Source: Serilophus lunatus (taxonomy: Eukaryota; Chordata; Aves; Passeriformes; Eurylaimidae). From it: a stretch of 64,000 bases of DNA. Position numbers and translations under genes: made by a program. Position 1 is the first letter of the stretch. Every line of letters begins with the position of its first letter. Of the stretch, positions 1 to 10,401 are shown in pieces. The notes under the pieces are model-generated. The model did no database searches. It was given only the letters and a program-made list of their open reading frames with translations, and was not told the origin of the DNA. The DNA is taken from NCBI GenBank assembly GCA_013399895.1, contig VXBA01003811.1, forward strand, positions 5,083-69,082, read 5' to 3'.

Positions 1-1504
1 GTCCCTCGTGCCTGAGGTGCAGACCTTCAGCCAGAGATCACATGCCATGGTCGGGAGCCTCCCCTCACAATCTCACCACAGTTGTGACAGTCTCCCCTCA
101 CATGTCCCCTAGACAGAGATCTTGTCAGTAGGGACACATCACATTCTTCTCCCTCTGTCATTCTCCACCATATGATGGGCTTCTGGCTTTCCTGCATGTA
201 GCTGGTTGTCCATCTGTCAGTGGAAGGGGACATAAATTGCTTGCAGGCATGGATGATGGCAGGAGAACAAGAGAGACAAGCCAGAGACATTCAAAAGGAA
301 GAAAACAACAATGCGCAAACATGCAACAGCACCAGGGCAGGTAACTTGTGCTTGAAACCTCTCCCAACTTTCTTCTGGGAGACATTTCCAGGACCCGCAC
401 CTGCCGGTAGATGTGTGTCCAACCCCCTCTCATGGAGGGACCTTCAGCTTCCATACTAACCTTGTTTCACGTCTACCTCTAGGCCCAAGTCATGCAATTC
501 CATGCAGTGCATCCAGGATAGACTGCATATCTTGTTCATTCCCATGCATTCCCCACAGGAAATTCAACAATATCATTGGAGGATGCCCTGCTTGGAGGTG
601 ACAAGAACAGCCAAGAACTCCCAAGATTAGGGCGTTATTACACGAGCAGACGGAAAACACACGAAAGGAGAGAAAATATGCAGTAAAACAGCAGTCGCTG
701 TGTTGTCAAAGATTGAGCTTGTGCAGCAGGAACATAAGATAGGAGATATGGAGATAAGCGCATGATGGCAGCACCATGCACCTCACAGAACATTATCTCC
801 GAGAAGACACATATCTGACAGGGGTGTGATTACAGGCAGTGGGCAAAGCCCTTGTGCTGTTCTGTAGCTGAGTACTGCTGATTTCTCATGGCAAGTGGAG
901 ACCAGGCCAGGGCTTGATCCCACAGGCTCATTAGAGGAGTGTATGGGCCCATGAGATCCAGCACCCAGAGGGACATCATATTACCTATGCTGTCCTCTCC
1001 TCCATCCAAAATTAATTTAAACGGCATCTACATTTCTAGAGTCTGAGTGCCTGTATTTATGGCAACACATAAGATCAGCACCTCCTGCTGAAGAACTGGA
1101 GACAGGAGAGGAACAGGATGTTGTAGCAGAGCTCTGACACCGTCGAGGTGACAAAAAACATTTCTGACTTCCTCATGATATGTCTGTTCTTGACTGTGAC
1201 AAATTCTCCCTTAAAGTATAAGGGAATATTGCAGCTCCTTCCCCAGCACTGCTGCCCTACCTGGAGTCGCCAGGTTTCTCCTCCCATCAGCCGGGAATGC
1301 AGGTCCACAGAAGGGGAAGGAATCTCCGCGTGATCCCAACCAGTCTGCTGCCATTTAGAGGCGTCAGCCCCACAGAAATTTCTGAAATCACCACTGACAC
1401 CCTGCACTCGATATATCCCCTGCATTTAATGCATCTCATCCTCTCCCCTCAGGAGATCCCAGAAAACACCATGAAACTCATCTGCGCAGCCAAAGGAGAC
1501 GGAG

Positions 1505-1510
1505 TTTATT
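1505..1510 (-). promoter_or_regulatory. Poly(A) signal candidate for the first MRGPR gene
   Basis: AATAAA on the minus strand, about 160 bases after the stop codon of the receptor gene at 1,669. The same hexamer is kept at the matching place in the second unit (4,900-4,905), which supports a real 3' end. Confidence 0.5.
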
Positions 1511-1668
1511 CCCCAGAGCAAAGGCAAGGAGGGTGGTTCCACGCGGAATACAGCCAGGGAACCCGACCGAGCCCCGCTGCCCTGGCTCACAGCCGTGCGC
1601 CCCCACGCCCCCATCCTTCTGCCTGTCTGTCAGGTGCCACATCTCCAGGTCACCTCACCAACACTGCC

Positions 1669-2655
1669 TTACAGAGAGGCCACCTTCATGGTGTCCCCAG
1701 GCACGTGGCTCCCCTCCTCACTCCCAGCTTTCTCCTCGAACACACGGCGGAGAGCGACTCGGACAGAGCGCTGGAAGTGGCGCTGCCGGCAGCTCCCAAC
1801 CAGGACATAAATCACGGGGTTCAGGCTGCTGTCCAGCAACGCCAGCAGTTCAGGGATTACGGTCAGAGGGAATAATTTGGATGGGCTGGGAAGATGGACG
1901 AAAACATCCACGTTGAAAGGAATGCCAAAGGCAAAGAATACAGTGACGTTGAGCAGGATGACAATGAAGAGCTTCCCTGGGTACCTTCTCTGGGAGCCAC
2001 AGCGGAGCTTGAGGAAGAGCAACAGGTTGGAAATCAACATCAGGAGTGAACAAATCACAGAAAACGCCAGAATTAGACCTGCAAGAACTTTCTCATAGCC
2101 TTGGGAGAAAGTGTAGTTGAAGAACAGCAAGGAGACAAAAAGCCCAGCAAGAGTCCAGAGCGCCGCGCTCACAATGCCCGACAAGTGCTTGGGGCGGTGA
2201 CAGCGGTACCAGATCGGGAAGAGGATGGAGACACAGCGCTCCACACTGAGGGCTGTCAGCAGCCCCAGGCTGCTTATGTTAAATAGGTGGCACAAAAATC
2301 CCAGCACAATTTCAAATTCATAATACACAGAAAAAAGATGAGAAAGAGTACATAATGTTGCAAAGACCAAAAATGGCACTAGAATCAGGAAAAATAGGAG
2401 GCTCAGGGAGAAGTCGGCAATGGCCAGGTTTAGGATGTAGACAGTGAAAGGGTTCTGCTTCATCTGGAAGCCCAGGAACCACATGACCACCCCATTCCCC
2501 ACAAGCCCACAGACAGAAACCCCCAAGCAAACACATTCAAGGATAATCAGTGCGTGTGTAAAACTTGAGCAATTATAGTTGTTAAATTCCTCAGTGTCCA
2601 CAGATCCATTAGTTGTGTAGTTCAGAGTGAGGTTTAATGAGTCATTCTCCTCCAT
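1669..2655 (-). CDS. Mas-related G-protein-coupled receptor (MRGPR-like), intact
   Basis: A 328-residue class A GPCR in one exon. MRGPRs are plasma-membrane receptors, best known from sensory neurons and immune cells; the ligand here is unknown. The N-terminus is acidic and Asn-rich with several N-x-S/T glycosylation sites (NLT, NYT, NGS, NCS). TM1 has LVGNG, TM2 LNLAIADF, and the end of TM3 has ERC in place of DRY, followed by PIWYRCHRPKHLS, a combination typical of the MRGPR family. TM7 ends NPVIY, followed by a basic helix 8 and a Glu/Ser-rich tail. The length is normal for the family. The start chosen is the only ATG that gives a full N-terminus. A CTCCTAG-type splice acceptor lies about 50 bases upstream (2,707), as expected for a gene with 5' UTR exons. 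It is the intact member of the duplicated array and 3'-convergent copies lie to the right. The family call is strong; the subfamily is not assigned. Confidence 0.92.
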   Translation of the reverse strand: MEENDSLNLTLNYTTNGSVDTEEFNNYNCSSFTHALIILECVCLGVSVCGLVGNGVVMWFLGFQMKQNPFTVYILNLAIADFSLSLLFFLILVPFLVFATLCTLSHLFSVYYEFEIVLGFLCHLFNISSLGLLTALSVERCVSILFPIWYRCHRPKHLSGIVSAALWTLAGLFVSLLFFNYTFSQGYEKVLAGLILAFSVICSLLMLISNLLLFLKLRCGSQRRYPGKLFIVILLNVTVFFAFGIPFNVDVFVHLPSPSKLFPLTVIPELLALLDSSLNPVIYVLVGSCRQRHFQRSVRVALRRVFEEKAGSEEGSHVPGDTMKVASL

Positions 2656-3272
2656 GGTGAATTATCTGATTTCCAGGTGTCTGCTTCCTGTCTTTCCCAC
2701 CATCTCCTAGGAGAGACAGGGAAGCAGAAGGCAATGAGGGTCATCAGGATTCCCAGCACTCACCATCTGTCATCACATAGCCCGAGAAAGAACCTCATCC
2801 CCTGCTGTGCCCAGGACAGGCTCCCATCCCTCCAGACCTGGCCCTAAACAGGAGGAGGCCTCTCCCAACTGTCCATCCCTGCACTCCTACCTCCTGCTGC
2901 TCCTGGGAACAGCGCTGTCACAGCAGCCCTGGCACACAGGATCTCCAGGCTTGTCAGGACAAGGGCTCTGCTGATGTTTGCTGTCACCACCCGCTGTGCT
3001 TCAGCCTCGTCCCTCGTGCCTGAGGTGCAGACCTTCAGCCAGAGATCACATGCCATGGTCGGGAGCCTCCCCTCACAATCTCACCACAATCTCACCACAG
3101 TGGTGACAGTTTCCCTTTGCATGGATAGAGATCTTGCCCATAGGAGCTGGACACATCACCCTCTTCTTCTCTCTTTGCCATCCTCCACCACATGATGGGC
3201 TTCTGCCTTTCCTGCATGTACCTGGTGGTCCATCTGTCAATGGGAGGGGACATAAATTATTCCCTGGCATGG

Positions 3273-3605
3273 TATGGGGCCAGGAACACTCCTGAAGCTG
3301 CCTGAAGCTTCCAGGAGTGAAAAAACACAAGCCCCCTCCCCAGCAGAGAAACGAAGGGATAAGTGACAACTACAGGAACCAACCAAGCATCTAAGCCCGT
3401 GTATGGTCAGAGCCAATGAGTGTGTAAGCTTTGTTTAAACCACCCAATGATGATACTGGGCGTGGGGTTCAAATTGTCTATATAAGCTCTGAATAAACAC
3501 AGGGCAGGAAATTAAGCCTTGAACCTGGTCACAACTGCAGGTTCACGTCCCTCAAATCCTTTCACACAATAAACTCGGGATATCATGTCGTGGGGGTACA
3601 CGACA
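3273..3605 (+). mobile_element. Solo-LTR-like insertion (endogenous retrovirus)
   Basis: These roughly 330 bases are present in unit 2 and missing from the matching place in unit 1. The flanks on both sides carry GCATGG (3,267-3,272 and 3,606-3,611), which suggests a 6-bp target duplication. Inside are a TATATAA box at about 3,480 followed closely by AATAAA, and a second AATAAA near the right end. The element ends in a CACGACA that pairs with TGTCGTG 6 bases earlier. This order of promoter, poly(A) signal and terminal CA fits a retroviral LTR read on the plus strand. The left boundary is uncertain: it may begin about 15-20 bases later, since the first bases could still be unit sequence. No internal viral coding sequence is seen. 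Confidence 0.5.
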
Positions 3606-4899
3606 GCATGGAGGTAGGATGGCAGATGAGTGAGAAGGATAAGCCAGAGAAATTCAAAATGGAGAAACCACTGATGTGCAGACAATGCAACAGGACCAGG
3701 GATTTGCTCAGTGCCTCTAACAACACAAAAGTGGTGCTTGAAACCTCTCCCAACTTTCTTCTGGGAAACATTTCCAGGACCTGCACCTGCCTGTACACCT
3801 GTCTCCATCCCCCTCTCATGGAGGGACCTTCAGCTTCTGTACTAACCTTGTTTCACGTCTACCTCTGGGCCCAAGTCCTGCAACACCATGCAATGCACCC
3901 TGGAAAGACTGGGTACCTTGTTCATTCCCATGCATTCCCCACAGGACATCCAACAATATCATTGGAGGATGCCATTTTTGGAGGTGACAAGAACAGCCAA
4001 GAACTTCCCAGATTAGGGCATTATTCCACTAGGAGATGGAAAACACAAGAAAGAAGGAGAGAAAATATGTAAACAAACAGCAGTTGCTGTGTTGTCAAAG
4101 GTTGAGATTGTGCAGCAGGAACAGAATAGAGGAGATACGAGCATGTTGGCACCATGTACCCCACAAAACCTTATCTCCAAGGACACACATGTCTGACAGG
4201 GGAGTGATTACAGGCAGTGGGCAAAGCCCTCGTGCTGTTCTGTATCTGAGTACAGATGATTTCTCATGGCAAATGGAGACAAGGCCAGTCCTTGATCCCA
4301 CAGTCTCATTAGAGGAGTGTATGGACCCAGGATTCCCAGCATCTGAAAGGACATCATATTACCCATGCTGTGCTCTCCTCTACCACAGTTTGAAATTCTT
4401 TTAAATGAAAAATCTTTTAGATTTCTAGAGTCTGAGTGCCTGTATTAATGGCATCACACCAGATCAGCACCTCCTGGTAAAGAAGTGGGGACAGGAGAGA
4501 AGAGGAGAGGGAAAGGGTGATGGGGAAGAGGTCAGACACAGCTGAAGTGACAAACCAATTTCCAACTTCCTCATGACATCTCTGCTCCTGACTGCAACAA
4601 ATTCTTACTTAAAGTATAAGGGAATATTACAGTTCCTTCCCCAGCACTGCAACCCTACCTAGAGTCAGTTGGTTTCGCCTCCCATCAGTCAGAAATGCAG
4701 GTCCACAGAAGGGGAAGGAATCTCTGCGTGATCCCAACCAGTCTGCTGCCATTTAGAGGCGTCAGCCCCACAGAGATTTCTGAAATCACCACTGCCCTGT
4801 GCTTGATGTGTCCTCAGGGTTTAATACGTCACACCCTCTCCCATCAAGAGATCCCAGAAAACACCATGAAACTCATCTGTGGAACCAAAGGGTACGGAG

Positions 4900-4905
4900 T
4901 TTATT
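4900..4905 (-). promoter_or_regulatory. Poly(A) signal candidate of the broken MRGPR copy
   Basis: AATAAA on the minus strand, at the position matching the signal of the intact copy (1,505-1,510). Confidence 0.4.
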
Positions 4906-5081
4906 CCCCAGAGCAAAGGCAAGGAGGGTGGTTCCATGTGGAATACAGCCAGGGAACCCGACCGAGCCCCGCTGCCCTGGCTCACAGCCGTGCGCCCCCA
5001 CGCCCCCATCCTTCTGCCTGTCTGTCAGGTACCACATCCCCCAGGCCTCCTTGCCCCCAGTGCCTTACAGAGAGGTCACCT

Positions 5082-5640
5082 TCATGGTATCCCCAGGCAC
5101 GTGGCTCCCCTCTTCACTCCCAGCATTTCCTCAAACACATGGCAGAGAGCAACTTGAACAGAGTGCTGGAAGCGGTGGCGCCGGCAGCCCCCAACCAGGA
5201 CATAAATCACGGGGTTCAGGCTGCAGTTCAGCAACACCAGCAGCAGATCGGGGATCATGGTCTGAAGGAGTAATTCAGATGGATAGAGAAGTTCGAGGAA
5301 AAAATACACATAGAGAGGAATACCAAGAGCCAAGAACATGATGACATTGAGCAGGATGACAATGAAGAGCTTCCCTGGATGTCTTCCCTGGAAGGCACAG
5401 CGGAGCTTGAGGAAGAGCAACAGGTTGGAAATCAACACCATGAGCGAACAAATCACAAAAAACACCAGGGCAAGACCTGCCAGCGCTTTTAAGGTGCTCG
5501 AATCTGGGCTGTAGGACAAGTACAGCAAGGAGACAAATAGCCCAGCGAGAGCGCTGCACTCACGATGCCCGACAAGTGCTTGAGGCAGTGGCAGCAGTAC
5601 CAGATTGGGAAGAGGACGGAGACACAGCAAAACATTACCT
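5082..5640 (-). pseudogene. MRGPR pseudogene, 5' half lost, frameshifted
   Basis: The C-terminal half of an MRGPR is recognisable: a TM5-like LVFFVICSLMVLISN, TM6, a TM7 with NPVIY, and helix 8. Three lesions are visible against the intact copy at 1,669-2,655. First, homology stops abruptly near 5,630, just upstream of the ERC region. The N-terminus and TM1-TM3 are replaced by spacer DNA that also occurs at about 830 and 4,200. Second, 7 bases are missing near 5,550-5,560 between the PIWY region and TM4, which shifts the frame. Third, a 1-base loss in the tail ends the protein about eight residues early. A 227-codon open frame to 5,765 is therefore partly spacer read by chance. No function is expected. 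Confidence 0.88.
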
Positions 5641-5986
5641 GCGAGGAGACACATGACTGACAAGGGTGTGATTACAGGCAGTGGGCAAAGCCCTCGTGTT
5701 GTTCTGTATCTGAGTCTGGCTGATTTCTCATGGGAAGTGGAGACAAGGCCAGGGCTTGATCCCACAGGCTCGTTAGATGAGTGTTTGGGCCCAGGATTCC
5801 CAACATCTGAAAGGACATCATATCACCTATGCTGCCCTCTCCTCCATCACAGTTTTAAATTTTTTTTTAAACAGCATTTACATTTATAGACTCTGAGTGC
5901 CTGTATTAATGGCATCACATCAGATCAGCACCTCCTGGTAAAGAATTGGGAACAGGAGAGGAAAAGGATGATGTGGCCAGCTCCTA

Positions 5987-7222
5987 CTGACAAGATCTCC
6001 CTCTAGGGGACTTGTGAGAGGAACCTGTCACCACTATGGTGAGATTGTGGTGAGATTGTGAGGGGAGGCTCACGAATGTGGCATGTGATCTCTGGCTGAA
6101 GGTCTGCACCCCAGGCACGAGGGACGAGGCTGAAGCACAGCAGGTGGCGACAGCAAACATCAGCAGAGCCCTTCTCCTGACAAGCCTGGCCTGGAGGTCC
6201 CGTGTGCCAGGGCTGCTGTGACAGCGCTGTTCCCAGGAGCAGCAGGAGGTAGGAGTGCAGAGATGAACAGTTGGGAGAGGCCTTGTGTGCAGGGCTCGGG
6301 CTGGAGGGGTGGGAGCCTGTCCTGGGCACAGCAGGGGATGAGGTTCTTCCTGGGGCTGTAGAGTGTTTGCTTGGGGGTTTCTGTCTGTGGGCTTGTGGGG
6401 AATGGAATGGTCATGTGGTTCCTGGGCATCCAGATGAAGCAGAACCTTTTCACTGTCTACATCCTAAACCTGGCCATTGCCGACTTCTCCTTGACCCTCC
6501 TCTTTTTCCTGACTCTGGTGGCATTTTCAGTCTTAAAAGCATTTTGCACTTCTTTGTTTCATTTTGCTCCTCTCTACATTGATTTGGTATTTGTAGTAGA
6601 ACTTCTGTGCCAGCTGTTTGACCTGAGCAGCCTGGGGCTGCTGACAGCCCTCAGCCTGGAGCGCTGTGTCTCCGTCCTCTTCCCAATCTGGTACCGTTGC
6701 CACCGCCCCAAGCACTTATCGGGCATCGTGAGCGTGGCGCTCTGGGCTCTCGCCGGGCTTTTTGTCCCCTGGCCGTACTTCCCCATTAGCCAAGACTCTG
6801 AAGAATTTCTTACAGGTCTCGCCCTGGCATTTTCTGTGATTTGTTCGCTCATGATGTTGATTTCCAACCTGTTGCTCTTCCTCAAGCTCCGCTGTGGCTC
6901 CCAGAGAAGGCATCTGGGAAAGCTCTTCCTTGTCATCCTGCTCTGTGTTATCGTGTTCTTTGCCCTTGTCATTCCTTTCTGGGTGGGTGTTTTCCTCAGT
7001 CTTCCCTATTTGGATGATTTACTCCCTGAAAACACCTCTTTGCTGCTGCTGTTTCTGGACAGCAGCCTGAACCCTGTGATTTACATTCTGGTTGGGAGCT
7101 GCCGGCAGTGCCGCTTCCAGTGCTCCATCAAAGCCTCTCTCCAACGTGTGTTCATGGAGGAAGCTGGGAGTGAGGAGGGGAGCCACGTGCCTGGGGACAC
7201 CGTGGAGGTGACTTCTCTGTAA
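5987..7222 (+). repeat. Inverted partial unit of the MRGPR array
   Basis: This tract matches the reverse complement of roughly 1,669-3,130: upstream leader region first, then the receptor gene. It is the only unit of the array in this orientation. A deletion of roughly 230-280 bases joins the leader (matching about 2,790) to TM1 (matching about 2,540). Confidence 0.8.
6371..7222 (+). pseudogene. MRGPR copy lacking its start and N-terminus; otherwise open
   Basis: The frame from 6,371 to the stop encodes TM1 to the tail of an MRGPR without interruption: LVGNG in TM1, ILNLAIADF in TM2, ERCVSVLFPIWYRCHRPKHLS at the TM3 end, NPVIY in TM7, and the same Glu/Ser-rich tail as the intact copy. The codon at 6,371 is TTG, not ATG, and an in-frame TAG lies at 6,359-6,361. 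The first in-frame ATG (6,407) is already inside TM1. The missing part, about 45 codons plus the start, corresponds to a deletion that fused upstream leader to TM1. It might still make a truncated protein from 6,407, but loss of the extracellular N-terminus and half of TM1 argues for a recent pseudogene. The open frame suggests it died recently. Confidence 0.75.
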
Positions 7223-7311
7223 GGCACTGCTGGCAATGGACAGAGGGAAAAAAAGAGCAAAAGGAAATCAGAAAGGAAGGAAAGTGAAAAAGGAAGATTG
7301 AGAATTACCAA

Positions 7312-9037
7312 GGTTTTACTTGGACAGATCAGATGAAGGACAGCCCCAGAGCACTCAGTTCCCTTGAATGGTTGGGTCAGTCACACAAGGCCTGGTCCTG
7401 CTCCCTCTGGAATCACTGGAGGAAATGTTATTCATCTGTCAAAGAAAAACTGTGACATACCATAAAACACCTGGAACTGGCTATTCCAAATGAACCTTGG
7501 CTTTTCTGTCCTATTCCAGCAGACACTGATGTGAAAGTTATTCCTGCGCCTTAAACAAAAAATTATTTATCTGCCCCATTCCCCATTTTCTCTCTTCATT
7601 TCCATCTCTGCTTATTTTCATTACAAATTGCCTTATGTTTAGTTCTGTCTTTGACAGTAATTGAAGTCTTATTTCCTCTCTTACATATTCTGCAACAAGG
7701 ATTCCTGGTTCTTCTCAGATTCCACCCTAATGGAATGCACAGCTACAATGGAAACTTCCTAAGGAAGCTCCAGAATGAAATTCATCAATTAAGAACAGAG
7801 AACATTAAAACAAAATGATTAAGCAGCTGCTAACATTAATATCATTACCAGGACAGAAACAATCTATATAAACCAGAGAAGAAGGATACTTTTTAGTCTC
7901 TTTGTCTTTCAAAGTTTCTTTCCATCAGTTATTTCCTTTACCCAGAGATTAGAAGTCAGTGTTCAGAAGAAATTTACGTGCTCATTCCTCCTTCATTCCA
8001 AGGTGATGTAAAAACAGCTTCTTTGTGAAAGGTCCCAAGAAACCCCAAGGGGACAAATTCTGAATCACCTGTATGTACATTACAGAAAAATAGCATTGAA
8101 AATTTAAGAATACTAGAAATGAGACTCAAATTTCAGCTTTCAGGGACTCTAAACAGGAACCAAAAAGCAACTACAGGCTACATTAGGGTCAGGTTTTTTA
8201 CGTGATGCTTTTCAAAATTAATAAAAAGACAAATGAACAGGAAAAAAAAAAGTAAAAAATAATAGAATGGAGCTTCAGTTCAGGAAAATATTTCCAGTTG
8301 AAGGAGTGAAGGGGAAATCTGGGAAGTTTTTCAAAGAAAATTACCTGTTTTGCCTTTTTCTAACGATTTATCACAAATAATAAATGTTAGGTACCCTAAT
8401 AGTACAAATAATCCTATTTTGCACCTCAAGGAATTGGGTCTAGAGAGTAATTTGTTGCAAATTGTGGTATTTATTTACCTTTGTCTGTTTCCTGTATTTT
8501 TTTCTTATCCTTGAATTTATTTTTATTGTTAAAGGGGATTTAGAAGCCCTAGATTGTGATAAGCCCTTTTAAAGGAAGAAATAATTCATGCTGTATTTGG
8601 ATGCAGAAACTCTGTCTAGGGCTGGAGGAAATTAAGATAATAAGTAATAATATCACAATATAAAATAATAATATCCAGTCAAGTATTTTTTTGAAACACA
8701 AGAAAAGGGAGGATGAAAATCAATGAATAAAATTTTAAAACAAGTTGAAAGAGGTTGGAGCTCTTTTCTCCCACATCACAGCTCCATGGTGTGGAAACAT
8801 CCACAGTTCATAGAAGAATGGAATTTCTAGGATGTGAATGTTTTTACTCTTTGAAATGCTCAGACATGCATTTAAAGTATTCTCAGCTATAGAAATTTAA
8901 AATTAAGTGGAATAAATAGACTCTCCTTCCAGGAATTTTATGTCTGATTTCAACAGCTGGAGGGTTGGTTCCCATCTCACCTCCAGAGATCTGAGCAAAA
9001 AGTGACAGAAAATTTATGAATTTAGGAGTAACAGGGA
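7312..9037. other. Intergenic, AT-rich, no gene seen
   Basis: No coding pattern, no CR1 fragment and no RNA gene could be recognised here. It is AT-rich with several short A and T runs. Confidence 0.6.
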
Positions 9038-9043
9038 TTTATT
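9038..9043 (-). promoter_or_regulatory. Poly(A) signal candidate for the divergent MRGPR
   Basis: AATAAA on the minus strand, about 295 bases after the stop of the receptor gene at 9,337. Confidence 0.4.
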
Positions 9044-9336
9044 GAGTAAAGTGCAAATTCTGAGCAGAATCCCTTTGCTGAAACTCGGACACCAAGACAT
9101 TTCATCTTACCAAATTGCTATCATTTAATAGTTACTGGAAAGAAATGGGTAATTTTAATGCAGTCCAGGAAAATTCTATTGTCCATGTCCTCGTGTGTTT
9201 TCACCGACCACAGGCAGAACTTAAAATAATCAGTTAAAATATCGACAGTAAAGATATTGAAGGTCAGGTGAGGCAAACCTTCCCCAACACCCCAGAGTTT
9301 TTCAATTCTGTCAACTCTTATCTCTGGATCAGGTTT

Positions 9337-10290
9337 TTAGGAAGACATCGTTATTGTGTCACGGGTTTCCCGCTCATCCTTGTCCGATGACTCCTCAAAG
9401 GCCCTTTGGAATGCCAGCCTGAGGGTGAGCTTGAACCTCCTATCCCTGTAGCTTCCCACCAGGAAATAAATGACGGGGTTGAGGGTGCTGTTGACACAGG
9501 ACAGGACAAAGCCGATCTCCGGGGAGTAGAGGAATTTGTAGCCCAAGAAGTCAAAGAGGATGAGGACACTGAGAGGCACAGCAAAGATGAGGAAGAGGAG
9601 GACAGTGAGCATGATGACAGTGAAGAGCCGGCCTGTCTGGAGGTGCTGGGAGCTGCACTTAACCCTGAGGAAGAGGGTGAGGCTGAAGAGTAGCATGAGG
9701 GGTGCACAGATGAGGAAGTCCAAAGTCCCAATGGTGATGAGCAGCCTCTGGCAGAGCCTGGGAGAGGGGCGGACACTGCACAAAACATAGCCCAGCGTGT
9801 TCAGCAGCAGGGACAGAGCCCAGAGCAGGCTGGAGACGATGGCAGACAAGTGCTTTGGGCGGTGGATCCGGCACCAGATCGGAGAGAGCACAGACAGGCA
9901 CCGCTCAACGCTGATGGCCGTCAGCAGGTACAGGCCCGTCCCGTACATGAAAAGATCCAGGAAGAGGAATATGCCAAACTGCACCCCCACGTTGAACTGC
10001 ATCAGGTACTGGACGGTCTCGATGGCGATGCAGAGCAGATATCCGAAGTCGGCGGCTGCCAGGTTCAGGATGTAGACTGTGAAGTGGTTCCTGCGGATGC
10101 GAAAGCCCAGGTACCACAGGACCAGGGCATTCCCCACCATCCCACAGGCAGAGCTGATGAGGCAGAAGCTCTCCATGAACTTCAGGACAGCATAGGATGG
10201 CTCCAGTTTTCCCACAGTCCCGCTCTGATTAGTCCCCAGGACCTGGCTGGTTGTGGTTGGAAGGAAGATTGGTGTGGCTGAGGAGTTCAT
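9337..10290 (-). CDS. Mas-related GPCR, divergent (MRGPRH/MAS1-like), intact
   Basis: A 317-residue class A GPCR in one exon. The chosen start gives MNSSATP. An upstream in-frame ATG at 10,398 would add 36 residues, but a pyrimidine-rich splice acceptor (ending CCCCAAG, near 10,311) lies between the two, so the downstream ATG is likely the real start. The N-terminus has NSS and NQS glycosylation sites. TM1 has MVGNALVLWYLG, TM2 LNLAAADF, the TM3 end ERCLSVLSPIWCRIHRPKHLS, and TM7 NPVIYFLVGSYR. The Glu/Asp-rich tail is typical in length. It clearly belongs to the MRGPR family but is well separated from the three array copies to the left and is not part of their duplication. In birds this would fit the MRGPRH-like lineage; I cannot settle that by eye. 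Confidence 0.9.
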   Translation of the reverse strand: MNSSATPIFLPTTTSQVLGTNQSGTVGKLEPSYAVLKFMESFCLISSACGMVGNALVLWYLGFRIRRNHFTVYILNLAAADFGYLLCIAIETVQYLMQFNVGVQFGIFLFLDLFMYGTGLYLLTAISVERCLSVLSPIWCRIHRPKHLSAIVSSLLWALSLLLNTLGYVLCSVRPSPRLCQRLLITIGTLDFLICAPLMLLFSLTLFLRVKCSSQHLQTGRLFTVIMLTVLLFLIFAVPLSVLILFDFLGYKFLYSPEIGFVLSCVNSTLNPVIYFLVGSYRDRRFKLTLRLAFQRAFEESSDKDERETRDTITMSS

Positions 10291-10401
10291 AATGTGTGAT
10301 TCCAAACACACCTTGGGGAAAAAAAATGGGAACAGAGGTGACTTTACATCTGTCATAGTGACCTGGTGGGGTTCCTGGTTTTTTTGTAGCCAGAACATGA
10401 C

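Larger units (their letters stand above)
1..3008. repeat. Segmental duplication unit 1 of the MRGPR array
   Basis: The sequence at the very start of the window recurs in the same orientation from 3,009. The two tracts stay alignable through the intergenic spacer, the receptor gene and its upstream region. For example, the stretch at about 825-1,400 matches 4,195-4,795, and the gene at 1,669-2,655 matches 5,082-5,640. Unit length is about 3.0 kb, or 3.4 kb where unit 2 carries an insertion. Because position 1 falls inside the unit, on the 5' flank of a gene that would lie to the left, the array probably extends beyond the window. Exact unit ends need a dot plot. Confidence 0.85.
3009..5980. 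repeat. Segmental duplication unit 2 of the MRGPR array
   Basis: Direct copy of unit 1, with an LTR-like insertion near 3,273-3,605 and a deletion that removes the 5' half of its receptor gene (junction near 5,630). The piece at 5,630-5,945 matches 825-1,090 and 4,195-4,480. This means distal 5' flank has been joined directly to the middle of the gene. Near 5,976-5,987 the orientation of the homology flips. Confidence 0.8.

Noticed and set aside
2707..2763. A 57-base mini-intron (GTGAGT donor, CTCCTAG acceptor) just upstream of the intact MRGPR start
   Set aside because: 57 bases is too short for a normal vertebrate intron. The acceptor more likely pairs with a distant donor.
5082..5765. Reading the 227-codon frame as a full MRGPR gene
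   Set aside because: Its first 60 or so codons are duplicated spacer, and a 7-base loss shows the frame there is not the receptor's.
10291..10398. A 36-residue N-terminal extension of the divergent MRGPR
   Set aside because: A strong splice acceptor near 10,311 lies between the two ATGs, and the extension does not look like an MRGPR N-terminus.
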